Assembly (NCBI RefSeq): GCF_000717875.1
Contig: NZ_JOCT01000004.1
Coordinates: forward strand, 558,001 to 622,000
Length of the DNA stretch: 64,000 bases
Source of the DNA: Streptomyces sp. NRRL S-455
Lineage (GTDB): Bacteria > Actinomycetota > Actinomycetes > Streptomycetales > Streptomycetaceae
Direction of reading: 5' to 3'
Below, piece after piece: positions 1 to 10,299 of the stretch (within the stretch, counting starts at the first letter, position 1; each line of letters begins with the position of its first letter). A program made the translations under genes and the position numbers. The notes under the pieces were generated by a model that worked only from the letters and a program-made list of their open reading frames with translations, did no database searches and was not told where the DNA came from.

Positions 1-607
1 GCATCGCCTGCTTGGTCTCGACGTCGACGATCAGCTTGTCGAAGTCGGTCCGCTGCTCGACACGCGTGGCCTCGACCTTGTACGTGACCTTGAGCACCGG
101 CGAGTAGATCGAGTCGACCGGGATCCGGCCGATCTCCTGGCCGACCTGCTTGTTCTGCACGGCGGAGACGTAGCCACGGCCACGCTCGACCGTGAGCTCC
201 ATCTCCAGCTTGCCCTTGCCGTTGAGCGTGGCGAGGACCAGGTCGGGGTTGTGCACCTCGACACCGGCCGGGGGCGCGATGTCGGCGGCGGTGACCAGAC
301 CCGGGCCCTGCTTGCGCAGGTACATCACGACCGGCTCGTCGTGCTCCGAGGAGACGACCAGCTGCTTGATGTTGAGGATCAGGTCGGTGACGTCCTCCTT
401 GACGCCCGGCACGGTGGTGAACTCGTGCAGCACGCCGTCGATGCGGATGGACGTGACCGCCGCACCCGGGATCGAGGAGAGGAGGGTCCGGCGCAGGGAG
501 TTGCCGAGGGTGTAGCCGAAGCCCGGCTCCAGCGGCTCGATCACGAACCGGGAGCGGAACTCGTCGACGACCTCTTCGGTCAACGAGGGACGCTGAGCGA
601 TCAGCAT
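1..607 (-). CDS. rpoA: RNA polymerase alpha subunit, N-terminal part (runs off the window)
   Basis: The start ATG is at 607 and the frame is open to base 1, so about 202 N-terminal residues are present and the 3' end lies outside. The visible part is the alpha N-terminal assembly domain, which dimerises and nucleates the beta/beta' subunits. The signature [13 protein letters not shown] lies near residues 30-42, followed by DGVLHEF and the VLATLNGKG region. It is the last visible gene of the infA-rpmJ-rpsM-rpsK-rpoA series, as in other actinobacteria. A hairpin precedes it at 700-731. Confidence 0.97.
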   Translation of the reverse strand, partial: MLIAQRPSLTEEVVDEFRSRFVIEPLEPGFGYTLGNSLRRTLLSSIPGAAVTSIRIDGVLHEFTTVPGVKEDVTDLILNIKQLVVSSEHDEPVVMYLRKQGPGLVTAADIAPPAGVEVHNPDLVLATLNGKGKLEMELTVERGRGYVSAVQNKQVGQEIGRIPVDSIYSPVLKVTYKVEATRVEQRTDFDKLIVDVETKQAM

Positions 608-699
608 GTGTGGATCAGATCCTTCAGTCGGGGGCGCCCGCTATTTGACGCCCGACTTGAACCGTCCCCGACGGAAAGGGACGGGTACTGCAAGGGTAC

Positions 700-731
700 G
701 GGCGATACGGCCCGAAAGAGCCGTACCGCCC
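700..731 (-). terminator. Hairpin between rpsK and rpoA
   Basis: Twelve paired bases (700-711 with 720-731, one G-T pair) surround an 8-base loop in the 150 bp rpsK-rpoA gap. No T-run follows on the minus strand, so this is more likely a processing or attenuation hairpin than a full terminator. Confidence 0.5.
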
Positions 732-758
732 GGAAACCGTGAGCCCGAAGGCGTCGCG

Positions 759-1163
759 TCAGACGCGGCGGCGCTTCGGCGGACGGCAGCCGTTGTGCGG
801 GGTCGGGGTGACGTCCTGGATGGAGCCGACCTCGAGGCCCGTGGCCTGCAGGGAGCGGATCGCGGTCTCACGACCGGAACCCGGGCCCTTCACGAACACG
901 TCGACCTTGCGCATGCCGTGCTCCTGGGCGCGGCGGGCAGCCGACTCGGCGGCCATCTGCGCGGCGAACGGCGTGGACTTCCGGGAGCCCTTGAAGCCGA
1001 CGTGGCCGGCGGAGGCCCAGGAGATCACGTTGCCGGACGGGTCCGTGATCGAGACGATCGTGTTGTTGAACGTGCTCTTGATGTGCGCGTGGCCGTGAGC
1101 GACGTTCTTCTTTTCCTTGCGGCGCACCTTCTTGGCAGCGCCCTGACGACCCTTGGGGGGCAT
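759..1163 (-). CDS. rpsK: 30S ribosomal protein S11
   Basis: This 134-residue protein starts MPPKGRQG and has the S11 core: [15 protein letters not shown], then [14 protein letters not shown], and the C-terminal [18 protein letters not shown]. It binds 16S rRNA on the 30S platform and forms part of the mRNA exit channel with S7. Length is normal for the family. It lies 64 bp after rpsM and 151 bp before rpoA in the alpha cluster. Confidence 0.98.
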   Translation of the reverse strand: MPPKGRQGAAKKVRRKEKKNVAHGHAHIKSTFNNTIVSITDPSGNVISWASAGHVGFKGSRKSTPFAAQMAAESAARRAQEHGMRKVDVFVKGPGSGRETAIRSLQATGLEVGSIQDVTPTPHNGCRPPKRRRV

Positions 1164-1227
1164 CTATAACTCCTACGGGAGGTGGTCGGTCCTGCAGCGA
1201 AGACCGCTGACGAGCGTCCGCTGAGGA

Positions 1228-1608
1228 CTACTTCTTGCCCGGCTTCTTCTTACCGGCGATGGCGCGACGCGGGCCCTTGCGGGTGCGGGCGTTCGTGCTG
1301 GTGCGCTGACCGCGGACGGGCAGACCGCGACGGTGACGCAGACCCTGGTAGGTACCGATCTCGACCTTGCGGCGGATGTCGGCCTGGATCTCGCGACGGA
1401 GGTCACCCTCGGTCTTGATGTTGTTGTCGACGTACTCGCGGATCGCGACCAGCTGCTCCTCGGAGAGGTCACGAACACGAGTGTTCGGGTCCACGCCGGT
1501 GGCGGCCAGCGTCTGCTGGGACAGAGTCCGGCCGATGCCGAACACGTAGGTGAGGGCGATCTCCACGCGCTTGTCGCGCGGGATGTCAACACCGGAAACG
1601 CGTGCCAT
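1228..1608 (-). CDS. rpsM: 30S ribosomal protein S13
   Basis: 126 residues starting [21 protein letters not shown], with a helix-two-turn-helix N-terminal half and the basic C-terminal tail rich in Lys/Arg ([17 protein letters not shown] then KKKPGKK). S13 is in the 30S head and contacts the P-site tRNA and the 50S subunit. Followed by rpsK after 64 bp. Length and termini match the family. Confidence 0.98.
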   Translation of the reverse strand: MARVSGVDIPRDKRVEIALTYVFGIGRTLSQQTLAATGVDPNTRVRDLSEEQLVAIREYVDNNIKTEGDLRREIQADIRRKVEIGTYQGLRHRRGLPVRGQRTSTNARTRKGPRRAIAGKKKPGKK

Positions 1609-1798
1609 TCAATGGCTCCAGTTACTTGTCGGAGGTCTTCCACAGGACCGCTTCCCAGCCGCCGTACGAGGTACGAACTGGGTCCCCGGCCTCCGAACCG
1701 GGGGTGTCAAGCCGTTGCCGGCTTGGGTCCTGCGTATGAACATATTCAGCTCGCGTCGCGCGAATCCCTGCGATGGATGCAGAGGGATCGGTCGTGCG

Positions 1799-1912
1799 TC
1801 AGCCCTGGCGCTGCTTGTGGCGCGGGTTGTCGCAGATGACCATGACCCGGCCGTGACGGCGGATCACCCTGCACTTGTCGCAGATCTTCTTGACGCTCGG
1901 CTTGACCTTCAT
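1799..1912 (-). CDS. rpmJ: 50S ribosomal protein L36 (zinc-binding form)
   Basis: A 37-residue gene too short for a usual ORF cutoff. It starts [14 protein letters not shown] and ends RHKQRQG with TGA at 1799-1801. Three Cys and one His form the zinc ribbon (C-x2-C near residues 11-14, then C and H near 27 and 32), so this is the C+ zinc-dependent paralogue. It lies between infA and rpsM, the usual place. Confidence 0.97.
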   Translation of the reverse strand: MKVKPSVKKICDKCRVIRRHGRVMVICDNPRHKQRQG

Positions 1913-1971
1913 TAGGTGAGGTTCTCCGGGTCAGTGCCACCACCCCGCCGGAAGCGGGATGCGGGCAAGAT

Positions 1972-2193
1972 CTACTTGTAGCGGTAGACGATCCGGCCAC
2001 GCGTCAGGTCGTACGGAGACAGCTCCACCACGACCCGGTCGTCAGGGAGGATGCGGATGTAGTGCATACGCATCTTGCCGCTGATGTGTGCCAGGACCTG
2101 GTGGCCGTTCTGGAGCTCGACCTTGAACATGGCGTTCGGCAGAGACTCGACGACAGTGCCCTCGATCTCGATGGCACCTTGCTTCTTGGCCAC
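1972..2193 (-). CDS. infA: Translation initiation factor IF-1
   Basis: 73 residues from a GTG start (2191-2193), giving [16 protein letters not shown], with the S1-like OB fold and the closing motif [17 protein letters not shown]-1 occupies the ribosomal A site during initiation. The frame is open further upstream, but homologues begin at this GTG. A hairpin at 2339-2356 separates it from map, so infA-rpmJ-rpsM-rpsK-rpoA may start from a promoter in 2194-2338. Confidence 0.97.
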   Translation of the reverse strand: MAKKQGAIEIEGTVVESLPNAMFKVELQNGHQVLAHISGKMRMHYIRILPDDRVVVELSPYDLTRGRIVYRYK

Positions 2194-2338
2194 GCTTCGC
2201 CCTTCGAATCGACTACCTTGATCGACTCCGTGCGAGCGCATGCAGACATGCGGGTACACAAGAGCCGACGAGTCAGTCTACGTCAGGGCCCTCGGAAACA
2301 CGAATCGAGGGAGTCTGCCCCATCGGACAGATCTTTAA

Positions 2339-2356
2339 GCGCCCCGACAGGGGCGC
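2339..2356 (-). terminator. Terminator-like hairpin after map
   Basis: A perfect 7 bp stem (GCGCCCC/GGGGCGC) with a 4-base loop, followed on the minus strand by TTAAAGAT. It sits in the 233 bp map-infA gap and probably ends the secY-adk-map unit. Confidence 0.55.
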
Positions 2357-2426
2357 GGGGAACTGCGCGAACGACCCCCACGGCCCGCGGCCGCCGACGG
2401 TCAGAACGGCCCACCCCGGAAGACGC

Positions 2427-3263
2427 TCAGCCCAGCGGATCCGGCGCGGCGACGATCCCCAGCTCGGCGAGCTTCGCCTTCCCCCCGTCGGGAGACGTGA
2501 GCACCAGCGGCCCCTCCTCCGTCAGCGCGACGGAGTGCTCCCAGTGCGACGACCACGTGCCGTCCGTCGTGATGACCGTCCAGTCATCCTCGAGGACCTC
2601 GGTCTTCGGCGTCCCCAGGGACACCATCGGCTCGATCGCCAGGCAGAAGCCCGGCACCAGCTTCGGGCCCTTGCCACGCCGCCGGTCGACGTAGTTCAGC
2701 AGGTGCGGGTCCATGTGCATCTCGGTGCCGATGCCGTGCCCGCCGTAGTCCTCGATGATCCCGTACTTGCCGCCGCCCGGCTTGGGCTGGCGGCGGATGT
2801 ACGTCTCGATGGCCCGGGAGACGTCGACCAACCGGTTGCCCTGCTTCATGGCCGCGATGCCGGCCCACATCGACTCCTCGGTCACCCGGGAGAGCTCGAC
2901 CAGCTCCGGGGCGTGGCCGGAGCCCACGAAGGCCGTGTAGGCGGCGTCGCCGTGCCAGCCGTCGATGATCGCGCCGCAGTCGATGGAGATGATGTCCCCG
3001 TCCTTGAGGACCACCTCGTCGGACGGGATGCCGTGGACGACGACCTCGTTCACGGAGGTGCAGATCGTCGCCGGGAAGCCGCCGTACCCCAGGAAATTCG
3101 GCTTGGCGTTGTGCTCGGCGAGCACCTTGCGGGCGACCTGGTCCAGATCCTTCGTCGTGGCCCCCGGCACGGCGGCTTCACGGGTCGCCGCGTGGATGGC
3201 GGCGACGACCAGCCCCGCCTCACGCATCTTGGCGATCTGCTCGGGGCTCTTGATCTGCACCAT
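2427..3263 (-). CDS. map: Type I methionine aminopeptidase
   Basis: 278 residues from ATG 3261-3263 (MVQIKSPEQIAKMREAG). It removes initiator Met from nascent proteins. The pita-bread fold metal ligands are visible: two Asp in IDCGAIIDGWHGDAA, His in GGHGIGTEMH, Glu in AIEPMV, and a final Glu in the VALTEEGPLVLT segment. The open frame extends upstream to 3416 but that part overlaps adk and lacks family similarity, so the ATG is preferred. It follows adk by 133 bp. Confidence 0.97.
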   Translation of the reverse strand: MVQIKSPEQIAKMREAGLVVAAIHAATREAAVPGATTKDLDQVARKVLAEHNAKPNFLGYGGFPATICTSVNEVVVHGIPSDEVVLKDGDIISIDCGAIIDGWHGDAAYTAFVGSGHAPELVELSRVTEESMWAGIAAMKQGNRLVDVSRAIETYIRRQPKPGGGKYGIIEDYGGHGIGTEMHMDPHLLNYVDRRRGKGPKLVPGFCLAIEPMVSLGTPKTEVLEDDWTVITTDGTWSSHWEHSVALTEEGPLVLTSPDGGKAKLAELGIVAAPDPLG

Positions 3264-3396
3264 GGGGGCTACGGCCTTTCTGGACCTTCGGCGGGTACGA
3301 ACGCCTTCAACGATACGGGGCCTCGCGACCGGCCCCGTCCACGCAGCAGCCGCGGCCCCCGAACGGGGAACCGCGGCCGTAGCTGCGCACGAACGG

Positions 3397-4059
3397 CTAC
3401 TTGCCGTCCTCGCCACGCCCCAGCGCCTCCATGGCGCGCGTCGTGACGTCCTCGACCTTGCCGAGCGCCGAGATCGTGACCACCAGGCCCTGCGCCTTGT
3501 AGTAGTCGATGATCGGCTCGGTCTGGGTGTGGTAGACCTCCAGCCGCGTCCGGACCGTCTCCTCGGAGTCGTCGTCCCGCTGGTACAGCTCGCCGCCGCA
3601 GACGTCGCAGACGCCCTCCTTGGCCGGCTGCTTGTACGTCACGTGGAAGACGTGCGAGGAGTCGTTGCGGCAGATGCGCCGGCCGGCGATCCGCTTGACG
3701 ACCTCGTCCTCCGGGACCTCCAGGTCCAGCACCGCGTCGAGCTGCATGTTCTCGGTCTCGAGCAGCTCGTCGAGCGCCTCGGCCTGGGAGACGTTGCGGG
3801 GGAAGCCGTCCAGCAGGAAGCCGTTCTCGGCGTCCGGCTGCTCCATGCGGTCCTTCGCCATCGCGATGGTGACCTCGTCGGGCACCAGGTTGCCCGCGTC
3901 CATGTAGGACTTCGCCAGTTTGCCGAGTTCCGTCTGCTGGCTGATGTTGGCCCGGAACAGGTCGCCCGTGGAGATGTGCGGGATCGACAGGTTCTTGGCC
4001 AGGAACGCGGCCTGCGTTCCCTTACCGGCACCCGGCGGACCGACGAGGACGATTCGCAT
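3397..4059 (-). CDS. adk: Adenylate kinase
   Basis: 220 residues with the P-loop GPPGAGKGT at residues 7-15, the AMP-binding region, GFPRNVSQA near residue 87, and the long LID domain. It interconverts ATP, AMP and ADP. The LID has CRND and, about 20 residues later, CDVC, so only three of the four usual zinc cysteines are Cys; a nearby His or Asp may complete the site. The ATG shares its A with the TGA of secY (TGATG), which indicates translational coupling. Confidence 0.97.
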   Translation of the reverse strand: MRIVLVGPPGAGKGTQAAFLAKNLSIPHISTGDLFRANISQQTELGKLAKSYMDAGNLVPDEVTIAMAKDRMEQPDAENGFLLDGFPRNVSQAEALDELLETENMQLDAVLDLEVPEDEVVKRIAGRRICRNDSSHVFHVTYKQPAKEGVCDVCGGELYQRDDDSEETVRTRLEVYHTQTEPIIDYYKAQGLVVTISALGKVEDVTTRAMEALGRGEDGK

Positions 4060-5372
4060 CAGCGGAGGAACCCTTCGTAATTGCGCTGCTGGAGCTGGCT
4101 CTCGATCTGCTTCACCGTCTCGAGACCGACACCCACGATGATCAGGATGCTGGTCCCGCCGAAGGGGAAGTTCTGGTTTGCCCCGAACCCTGCCAACGCC
4201 ATCGTCGGCACGAGAGCGATCAGTCCCAAGTACAGCGAACCCGGCCAGGTGATCCGGTTGAGTACGTAGCTCAGGTACTCAGCGGTCGGTCGGCCAGCCC
4301 GGATGCCCGGGATGAAGCCACCATACTTCTTCATGTTGTCGGCGACTTCTTCGGGGTTGAAGGAGATCGCCACATAGAAGAACGCGAAGAAAACGATCAG
4401 CAGGAAGTACGTTGCGATGTAGTACGGGTGGTCGCCCTTGACGAAGTGTTGCTCGATCCAGGTCTTCCAGCCCGAGGTGCCTCCCGCGAACTGAGCGATC
4501 AGCGCCGGGATGTAGAGCAGCGACGAGGCGAAGATGACGGGGATCACACCCGCCTGGTTCACCTTGAGCGGGATGTAGGTGGACGTACCGCCGTAGGAGC
4601 GACGGCCGATCATGCGCTTGGCGTACTGGACCGGGATGCGGCGCTGGGCCTGCTCGACGAAGACCACCAGGCCGACCATGGCGAAGCCGACCAGGATGAC
4701 CGTGCCGAACTCGATCCAGCCGCCCGCCAGGGAGCCCTCCTGCTTGATGGCCCACAGCGCGGACGGGAACGTGGCGGCGATCGAGATGAACATCAGGATC
4801 GACATGCCGTTGCCGATGCCGCGGTCGGTGATGAGCTCACCGAGCCACATGACGGCGGCCGTACCGGCGGTCATGGTGATGACCATGGTGATGGTGACGA
4901 AGATCGACTGGTCGGGGACGATCTGGCTGGCCACCGGGCAGCCCTGGAACAGGGCGCCGCTGCGGGCGGTGGCGACGAGGCCGGTGCCCTGGAGGATGGC
5001 GAGGGCGATCGTCAGGTAACGCGTGTACTGGGTGATCTTCGCCGTACCGGCCTGGCCCTCCTTCTTCAGGGCTTCCAGGCGCGGGATCACCACGGTCAGC
5101 AGCTGCAGAATGATGCTCGCCGTGATGTACGGCATGATGCCCAGCGCGAAGATCGTGATCTGCAGCAGCGCGCCACCGCTGAACATGTTGACCAGGCCGA
5201 AGAGACCCTGGTTGGCCTGGGCGTTGTCGATACAGGTCTGGACGTTCCGGTAGTCGACGCCTGGGATCGGGATGTGCGTACCGACCCGGTAGACCACGAT
5301 GATGCCGAGCGTGAAGAGCAGCTTCTTGCGCAGGTCGGGCGTCTTGAACGCCCGGGCGAACGCGGTGAGCAC
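4059..5372 (-). CDS. secY: Preprotein translocase subunit SecY
   Basis: 437 residues with ten hydrophobic segments expected for the SecYEG channel, beginning [21 protein letters not shown]. Conserved parts include the plug/TM2 stretch, [28 protein letters not shown] and the C-terminal [14 protein letters not shown]. Its partner secE is at 45199-45483. A strong hairpin at 5536-5576 separates it from rplO, so secY-adk-map probably has its own promoter in 5373-5535. Confidence 0.98.
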   Translation of the reverse strand: MLTAFARAFKTPDLRKKLLFTLGIIVVYRVGTHIPIPGVDYRNVQTCIDNAQANQGLFGLVNMFSGGALLQITIFALGIMPYITASIILQLLTVVIPRLEALKKEGQAGTAKITQYTRYLTIALAILQGTGLVATARSGALFQGCPVASQIVPDQSIFVTITMVITMTAGTAAVMWLGELITDRGIGNGMSILMFISIAATFPSALWAIKQEGSLAGGWIEFGTVILVGFAMVGLVVFVEQAQRRIPVQYAKRMIGRRSYGGTSTYIPLKVNQAGVIPVIFASSLLYIPALIAQFAGGTSGWKTWIEQHFVKGDHPYYIATYFLLIVFFAFFYVAISFNPEEVADNMKKYGGFIPGIRAGRPTAEYLSYVLNRITWPGSLYLGLIALVPTMALAGFGANQNFPFGGTSILIIVGVGLETVKQIESQLQQRNYEGFLR

Positions 5373-5535
5373 GGTGCCTCCTGCGACCCCCGCGCAACTG
5401 CGTCAAGGGTGACGGTCTTGAGGTTCGACGAATAGGTAACGGTCAACTGCCGCTCAGAGTGCCGGAAGTGCAGCACCCTGTGTAAAGAGGGCAGTGCAGG
5501 CCACCTTACCGGCGAGACTGCCGCCCTAGGAACGA

Positions 5536-5576
5536 CCGACCGGGGATACCCCATTTTGTGGGGTATCCCCGGTCGG
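5536..5576 (-). terminator. Very strong hairpin between rplO and secY
   Basis: An 18 bp perfect stem (5536-5553 with 5559-5576) with a 5-base loop containing TTTT on the plus strand. It lies in the 236 bp gap after rplO and before secY on the minus strand. It is probably a terminator or attenuator dividing the spc cluster. No long T-run follows, so Rho-independent release is not certain. Confidence 0.7.
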
Positions 5577-5608
5577 GATCGCTCAGGTCATCGAGACGCC
5601 TGTGAGGT

Positions 5609-6064
5609 TCAGACGAGCTCGGTGACGGTACCGCCGGCGGCGGTGATCTTCTCCTTGGCGGAGCCGGAGACGGCGTCGACCGTCACCTGCAGCGCCACGG
5701 AGACCTCGCCCTGGCCGAGGACCTTGACGAGCGCGTTCTTGCGAACGGCACCCTTGGCCACCAGACCCTCGACGGTGACCTCGCCACCCTCGGGGTAGAG
5801 CGCGGCCAGCTTGTCGAGGTTCACGACCTGGTACTCGGTCTTGAACGGGTTCTTGAAGCCCTTCAGCTTCGGGAGACGCATGTGGAGGGGCATCTGGCCA
5901 CCCTCGAAGCGCTCCGGAACCTGGTAGCGGGCCTTCGTGCCCTTGGTACCACGACCAGCCGTCTTACCCTTCGACGCCTCACCACGACCGACACGGGTCT
6001 TGGCGGTCTTGGCGCCCGGGGCGGGACGGAGGTTGTGGATCTTGAGCGGGTTCTGCTCCGCCAT
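5609..6064 (-). CDS. rplO: 50S ribosomal protein L15
   Basis: 151 residues starting [19 protein letters not shown], with the Gly/Lys-rich N-terminal tail ([17 protein letters not shown]) that penetrates 23S rRNA and a globular C-terminal domain. It is preceded by rpmD with a 2 bp gap, so the two are probably co-translated. Family length is normal. Confidence 0.98.
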   Translation of the reverse strand: MAEQNPLKIHNLRPAPGAKTAKTRVGRGEASKGKTAGRGTKGTKARYQVPERFEGGQMPLHMRLPKLKGFKNPFKTEYQVVNLDKLAALYPEGGEVTVEGLVAKGAVRKNALVKVLGQGEVSVALQVTVDAVSGSAKEKITAAGGTVTELV

Positions 6065-6066
6065 GA

Positions 6067-6249
6067 TCAGTCGACCTCCTCGACCGTCACGAGGTGGCGG
6101 ACGGTGTGCACCATGCCGCGGAACTCGGGGCGGTCCTCCTTGACGACCTGCGTGTTGATGCCCTTGAGACCAAGGGAGCGCAGGGTGTCACGGTGGTTCT
6201 GCTTGCTGCCGATGTAGGACTTGACCTGCGTAATCTTGAGCTGCGCCAT
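6067..6249 (-). CDS. rpmD: 50S ribosomal protein L30
   Basis: 60 residues, [20 protein letters not shown] to HLVTVEEVD. The small alpha/beta fold of L30 is evident in [23 protein letters not shown] and the Gly-Met-Val segment. Start ATG is at 6247-6249, 2 bp after the rpsE stop. The longer open frame to 6441 is a shadow of rpsE. Confidence 0.97.
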   Translation of the reverse strand: MAQLKITQVKSYIGSKQNHRDTLRSLGLKGINTQVVKEDRPEFRGMVHTVRHLVTVEEVD

Positions 6250-6251
6250 GA

Positions 6252-6857
6252 TTACGCACCCGCCCCGGCACGCGCACGCAGCAGGGCCGCGGGGGCGACG
6301 TCCTCGAGGGGCAGACCACGGCGGGCCGCGATCTCCTCGGGACGCTGCAGACCCTTCAGGGCCTCCACGGTCGCGTGCACGATGTTGATCGCGTTGTCGG
6401 AGCCGAGCGACTTCGACAGCACGTCGTGGATACCGGCGCACTCGAGCACGGCACGCACCGGACCACCGGCGATAACACCGGTACCGGGCGACGCGGGCTT
6501 GAGCAGCACGACGCCGGCAGCCTTCTCACCCTGGATGGGGTGCGGGATGGTGCCCTGGATCCGGGGGACCTTGAAGAAGTGCTTCTTGGCCTCCTCAACG
6601 CCCTTGGCGATGGCGGCCGGCACCTCCTTGGCCTTGCCGTAACCGACACCCACGGTGCCGTCACCGTCGCCCACCACGACCAGCGCGGTGAAGCTGAAGC
6701 GACGACCACCCTTCACAACCTTGGCGACGCGGTTGATCGCGACGACGCGCTCAACGTACGCGGTCTTCTCGGCGGCAGCAGCGCCGCCGTCACGGCCCTT
6801 CCGGTCCCGCCGCTCGCCGCCACCGGCACCGCCACCGCGGCGCTGGGGTCCAGCCAT
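6252..6857 (-). CDS. rpsE: 30S ribosomal protein S5
   Basis: 201 residues. The Gly/Arg-rich N-terminal tail (residues 1-30) is actinobacterial; the S5 double-stranded RNA-binding domain follows ([31 protein letters not shown]) and then the C-terminal S5 fold ([17 protein letters not shown]). S5 acts in decoding fidelity and in mRNA unwinding at the entry tunnel. It lies between rplR (41 bp gap) and rpmD. Confidence 0.98.
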   Translation of the reverse strand: MAGPQRRGGGAGGGERRDRKGRDGGAAAAEKTAYVERVVAINRVAKVVKGGRRFSFTALVVVGDGDGTVGVGYGKAKEVPAAIAKGVEEAKKHFFKVPRIQGTIPHPIQGEKAAGVVLLKPASPGTGVIAGGPVRAVLECAGIHDVLSKSLGSDNAINIVHATVEALKGLQRPEEIAARRGLPLEDVAPAALLRARAGAGA

Positions 6858-6898
6858 TGGAATTACCTCTCTCTGTTTCCGCTAGCTACGGAACCGGC

Positions 6899-7282
6899 TC
6901 AGAACTTGAGCCCGGCCTCGCGGGCGGCGTCCGCCAGGGCGGCGATGCGCCCCGCGTACTGGTTACCACCACGGTCGAACACGACGGCCTCGACACCGGC
7001 GGCCTTGGCACGCTCGGCGACCAGGGCGCCGACCTGCTTGGCCTGCGCGGACTTGTCGCCCTCGCCACCGCGGATCGAGCTGTCCAGGGTGGACGCCGAC
7101 GCCAGGGTGTGGCCCTTCAGGTCGTCGATCACCTGCGCCACGATGTGGCGGTTGGAGCGGGTCACGACCAGACGGGGACGCTCCGCCGTACCGTTGATCC
7201 GCTTGCGGATCCGGATGTGACGGCGCTTGATCGCGGCGCGCTTGTAGGCGTCGCCCTTCAGGATCTTCTGCCCGTATGCCAT
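6899..7282 (-). CDS. rplR: 50S ribosomal protein L18
   Basis: 127 residues, [21 protein letters not shown]. It binds 5S rRNA with L5 and L25. The [18 protein letters not shown] segment and the C-terminal [24 protein letters not shown] are typical. It is 3 bp after rplF. Confidence 0.98.
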   Translation of the reverse strand: MAYGQKILKGDAYKRAAIKRRHIRIRKRINGTAERPRLVVTRSNRHIVAQVIDDLKGHTLASASTLDSSIRGGEGDKSAQAKQVGALVAERAKAAGVEAVVFDRGGNQYAGRIAALADAAREAGLKF

Positions 7283-7285
7283 GGC

Positions 7286-7825
7286 TTACTTACCCGCCTT
7301 TCCGACCTTGCGGCGGATGACTTCGCCCTCGTACTTGACGCCCTTGGCCTTGTACGGGTCGGGCCTGCGCAGCTTGCGGATGTTGGCCGCAACCTCGCCG
7401 ACCTTCTGCTTGTCGATGCCCTCGACCGAGAAACGGGTCGGGGACTCCACCTTGAAGGTGATGCCCTCGGGGGCCTCGACCAGGATCGGGTGGCTGTAGC
7501 CGAGGGAGAACTCCAGGTTGGAGCCCTTCGCCACGACGCGGTAACCCACACCGCTGATCTCGAGCTTCTTGACGTATCCCTGGGTCACACCGGTGATCAT
7601 GTTCGCCACCAGCGTGCGGGACAGGCCGTGCAGGGCCTTGCTCTGCCGCTCGTCGTTGGGCCGGAGCACCTGAAGGGTGCCGTCCTCGGCCTTGGCGATG
7701 TCGATCGGCGCGATGACGGTGTGGGTCAGTTCGCCCTTGGGGCCCTTGACCGCGACCGTACGGCCGTCGATGGTGACGTCCACGCCGGCGGGAACCGGGA
7801 TGGGGAGCTTGCCGATACGCGACAT
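7286..7825 (-). CDS. rplF: 50S ribosomal protein L6
   Basis: 179 residues starting [20 protein letters not shown], with the two repeated L6 domains and the signature [19 protein letters not shown] near the C-terminus. It binds helix 97 of 23S rRNA close to the factor-binding site. It lies between rpsH and rplR. Confidence 0.98.
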   Translation of the reverse strand: MSRIGKLPIPVPAGVDVTIDGRTVAVKGPKGELTHTVIAPIDIAKAEDGTLQVLRPNDERQSKALHGLSRTLVANMITGVTQGYVKKLEISGVGYRVVAKGSNLEFSLGYSHPILVEAPEGITFKVESPTRFSVEGIDKQKVGEVAANIRKLRRPDPYKAKGVKYEGEVIRRKVGKAGK

Positions 7826-7849
7826 TGCTGTCTCTCCTCCGTTCCCGAA

Positions 7850-8248
7850 CTACCAGACGTAGGCGAGGACTTCCCCACCCACGCCCTTCTTCTGCGCCTG
7901 CTTGTCGGTCAGGAGACCGTGGGACGTGGAGATGATGGCCACGCCCAGGCCGCCGAGGACCTTCGGCAGGTTGGTGGACTTCGCGTACACCCGGAGACCG
8001 GGCTTGGAGATCCGCTTGATGCCCGCGATGGAGCGCTCACGGTTGGGGCCGAACTTCAGCTCCAGGACGAGGTTCTTGCCGACCTCGGCGTCCTCGACCT
8101 TCCAGCCCGTGATGAAGCCCTCCTGCTGGAGGATCTCCGCGATGTGCGACTTGATCTTCGAGTGCGGCATCGCCACGGAGTCGTGGTACGCCGAGTTCGC
8201 GTTCCGCAGACGCGTCAGCATGTCTGCGATCGGATCAGTCATGGTCAT
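7850..8248 (-). CDS. rpsH: 30S ribosomal protein S8
   Basis: 132 residues from ATG 8246-8248, [19 protein letters not shown], ending [18 protein letters not shown]8 is a primary 16S binding protein and, in model bacteria, the translational repressor of the spc operon. A second ATG at 8240-8242 is an alternative start; AAGG about 10 bases upstream favours the first. The gap to rpsN (214 bp) is unusually large for this cluster, and no gene was found in it. Confidence 0.97.
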   Translation of the reverse strand: MTMTDPIADMLTRLRNANSAYHDSVAMPHSKIKSHIAEILQQEGFITGWKVEDAEVGKNLVLELKFGPNRERSIAGIKRISKPGLRVYAKSTNLPKVLGGLGVAIISTSHGLLTDKQAQKKGVGGEVLAYVW

Positions 8249-8461
8249 GAATTGGCCTTCGGCCTCTCTCGCCGGGGTTTCCTGGTGCGCCATCCCTCTC
8301 CCCGATCCGAGACGGGACGGGTGCGGCGCGGTGGACCTACGGCGTAGTAAGTCGTAAGGGCGGCGGCAGACGCCCAACCCCACAAGCCTAAGGCATGTGA
8401 GCTGGACGTCCCGCCGCCCCAGATGCTTACCGAGAGCCCTGCGAATCCCTTATTAGGGGGA

Positions 8462-8647
8462 TTACCAGGAGCTCTTGGTCACGCCCGGCAGCTCGCCACG
8501 GTGAGCCATCTCACGAAGGCACACGCGGCACAGGCCGAACTTGCGGTACACGGAGTGCGGGCGGCCGCAGCGCTGGCAGCGGGTGTAGCCACGCACACCG
8601 AACTTGGGCTTGCGAGCAGCCTTGGCAATCAGAGCCTTCTTCGCCAT
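8462..8647 (-). CDS. rpsN: 30S ribosomal protein S14, type Z (zinc-binding)
   Basis: 61 residues, [20 protein letters not shown]. The zinc ribbon is intact: C-x2-C (CQRC) and C-x2-C (CRVC), the short C+ paralogue often called rpsZ. AAGGAGG ends 10 bases before the ATG at 8645-8647. A GTG three codons upstream would sit 1 base from that Shine-Dalgarno and is rejected. It lies 5 bp after the rplE stop. Confidence 0.96.
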   Translation of the reverse strand: MAKKALIAKAARKPKFGVRGYTRCQRCGRPHSVYRKFGLCRVCLREMAHRGELPGVTKSSW

Positions 8648-8652
8648 CTCGC

Positions 8653-9210
8653 TCACGCCTCCTTGAAGGGGAAGCCGAGGTGACGAAGGAGCGCGCGGCC
8701 CTCAGCGTCGTTGGTCGCCGTGGTCACCACGGTGATGTCCATACCCCGGACGCGGTCGATCTTGTCCTGGTCGATCTCGTGGAACATGACCTGCTCCGTG
8801 AGACCGAAGGTGTAGTTGCCACGGCCGTCGAACTGCTTGGGGGACAGGCCGCGGAAGTCGCGGATGCGCGGCAGCGCGAGCGACAGGGTGCGGTCCAGGA
8901 ACTCCCACATGCGGTCGCCACGGAGCGTGACGTGGGCACCGATCGGCTGGCCCTCACGCAGCTTGAACTGCGCGATGGACTTGCGGGCCTTGGTGACGGC
9001 CGGCTTCTGACCGGTGATCGTGGTGAGGTCCTTGATGGCACCCTCGATCAGCTTGGAGTCGCGGGCGGCGTCGCCCACACCCATGTTGACCACGATCTTG
9101 ACGAGACCGGGGATCTGCATGACGTTCTCGTACTTGAACTCGTCACGCAGCTTGCCCGTGATCTCCTCACGGTACTTCTGCTTCAGGCGCGGAGTGGTGG
9201 TGGTCGTCAT
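8653..9210 (-). CDS. rplE: 50S ribosomal protein L5
   Basis: 185 residues, with [16 protein letters not shown], the [20 protein letters not shown] block and the [19 protein letters not shown] signature. It binds 5S rRNA and contacts P-site tRNA. Its ATG shares an A with the rplX stop (TGATG), indicating coupling. Confidence 0.98.
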   Translation of the reverse strand: MTTTTTPRLKQKYREEITGKLRDEFKYENVMQIPGLVKIVVNMGVGDAARDSKLIEGAIKDLTTITGQKPAVTKARKSIAQFKLREGQPIGAHVTLRGDRMWEFLDRTLSLALPRIRDFRGLSPKQFDGRGNYTFGLTEQVMFHEIDQDKIDRVRGMDITVVTTATNDAEGRALLRHLGFPFKEA

Positions 9211-9533
9211 CAGATGTCCTCACCCGTCCGCTTGGCAACGCGGATCTTGTTGCCTTCGTCGTCGAAGCGGTAACCGACGCGGGTCACGACCTTCTTGCCG
9301 TCCTTCTCCACGACCAGCTGGACGTTGGAGACGTGGATCGGCGCCTCGGTGGTGACGATGCCGCCGGCCTGCGAACCGCGAGCCGTCGGACCGGCCTTGG
9401 TGTGCTTCTTGACCCGGTTGACACCCTCGACCAGAACACGGTCCTCGCGGGGGAAGGCCGCGATGACCTTGCCCTGCTTGCCCTTGTCCTTGCCGGTGAT
9501 GACCTGGACCAGGTCGCCCTTCTTGATCTTCAT
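9210..9533 (-). CDS. rplX: 50S ribosomal protein L24
   Basis: 107 residues, [23 protein letters not shown], with the KOW motif at the N-terminus. L24 initiates 50S assembly. GGAGG sits about 10 bases before the ATG; an in-frame GTG two codons earlier is possible but less well spaced. It follows rplN by 2 bp. Confidence 0.97.
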   Translation of the reverse strand: MKIKKGDLVQVITGKDKGKQGKVIAAFPREDRVLVEGVNRVKKHTKAGPTARGSQAGGIVTTEAPIHVSNVQLVVEKDGKKVVTRVGYRFDDEGNKIRVAKRTGEDI

Positions 9534-9535
9534 GC

Positions 9536-9904
9536 TCACAGCACCTCCGGCGCGAGGGAGATGATCTTCATGAACTTCTTCTCGCGCAGCTCACGGCCGA
9601 CCGGGCCGAAGATACGGGTGCCACGAGGGTCGCCGTCGTTCTTCAGAATGACAGCGGCGTTCTCGTCGAAGCGGATGTACGAGCCGTCCGGACGGCGGCG
9701 CTCCTTGACGGTGCGAACGATGACCGCCTTGACGACGTCACCCTTCTTCACGTTGCCACCGGGGATCGCGTCCTTGACGGTGGCGACGATGACGTCACCG
9801 ATACCCGCGTAGCGGCGACCGGAGCCGCCGAGCACACGGATGCAGAGGATCTCCTTCGCACCCGTGTTGTCGGCGACACGCAGTCGCGACTCCTGCTGGA
9901 TCAC
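9536..9904 (-). CDS. rplN: 50S ribosomal protein L14
   Basis: 122 residues from a GTG start (9902-9904), reading [18 protein letters not shown]. The family signature includes [21 protein letters not shown] and the C-terminal [14 protein letters not shown]14 forms intersubunit bridge B8. The frame is open upstream to 9946 but the GTG is the conserved start. Confidence 0.97.
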   Translation of the reverse strand: MIQQESRLRVADNTGAKEILCIRVLGGSGRRYAGIGDVIVATVKDAIPGGNVKKGDVVKAVIVRTVKERRRPDGSYIRFDENAAVILKNDGDPRGTRIFGPVGRELREKKFMKIISLAPEVL

Positions 9905-9986
9905 GTCTATCTCCTGGTTGTCTGCCGGTTCCCGGGGCGGGGTCACACTTGCACACGCGACCCCGCCCCGAGCCTGGCGGAACGAT

Positions 9987-10007
9987 TCCTAGGGGGTCCC
10001 CCTAGGA
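9987..10007. promoter_or_regulatory. Perfect palindrome between rpsQ and rplN
   Basis: Ten-base arms (TCCTAGGGGG/CCCCCTAGGA) with a single central T fall in the 107 bp rpsQ-rplN gap. It could fold in the mRNA as a processing or polarity site, although a hairpin would need to open several inner pairs to form a loop. Confidence 0.5.
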
Positions 10008-10011
10008 GGGA

Positions 10012-10299
10012 TTACTTGGCCTTCTCGAGGATCTCGACGACGCGCCAGCGCTTCGTGGCGGACAGCGGCCGGGTCTCCATGAGGAGGACGCGGTCGCCGA
10101 CGCCTGCGGCGTTCTGCTCGTCGTGGGCCTTGAGCTTGCTGGTACGACGGATGACCTTGCCGTACAGCGCGTGCTTGACGCGGTCCTCGACGGCGACGAC
10201 GACGGTCTTGTCCATCTTGTCGCTGACGACGAGACCCTCACGGGTCTTGCGGAAGCCGCGGGCCTCTGCAGTCTGCTCAGTCACGTTGCTCTCACTCAT
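10012..10299 (-). CDS. rpsQ: 30S ribosomal protein S17
   Basis: 95 residues, [19 protein letters not shown], with the OB-fold core [19 protein letters not shown] and the [24 protein letters not shown] segment. It is a primary 16S binder. The ATG overlaps the rpmC stop (TGATG). Confidence 0.98.
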   Translation of the reverse strand: MSESNVTEQTAEARGFRKTREGLVVSDKMDKTVVVAVEDRVKHALYGKVIRRTSKLKAHDEQNAAGVGDRVLLMETRPLSATKRWRVVEILEKAK

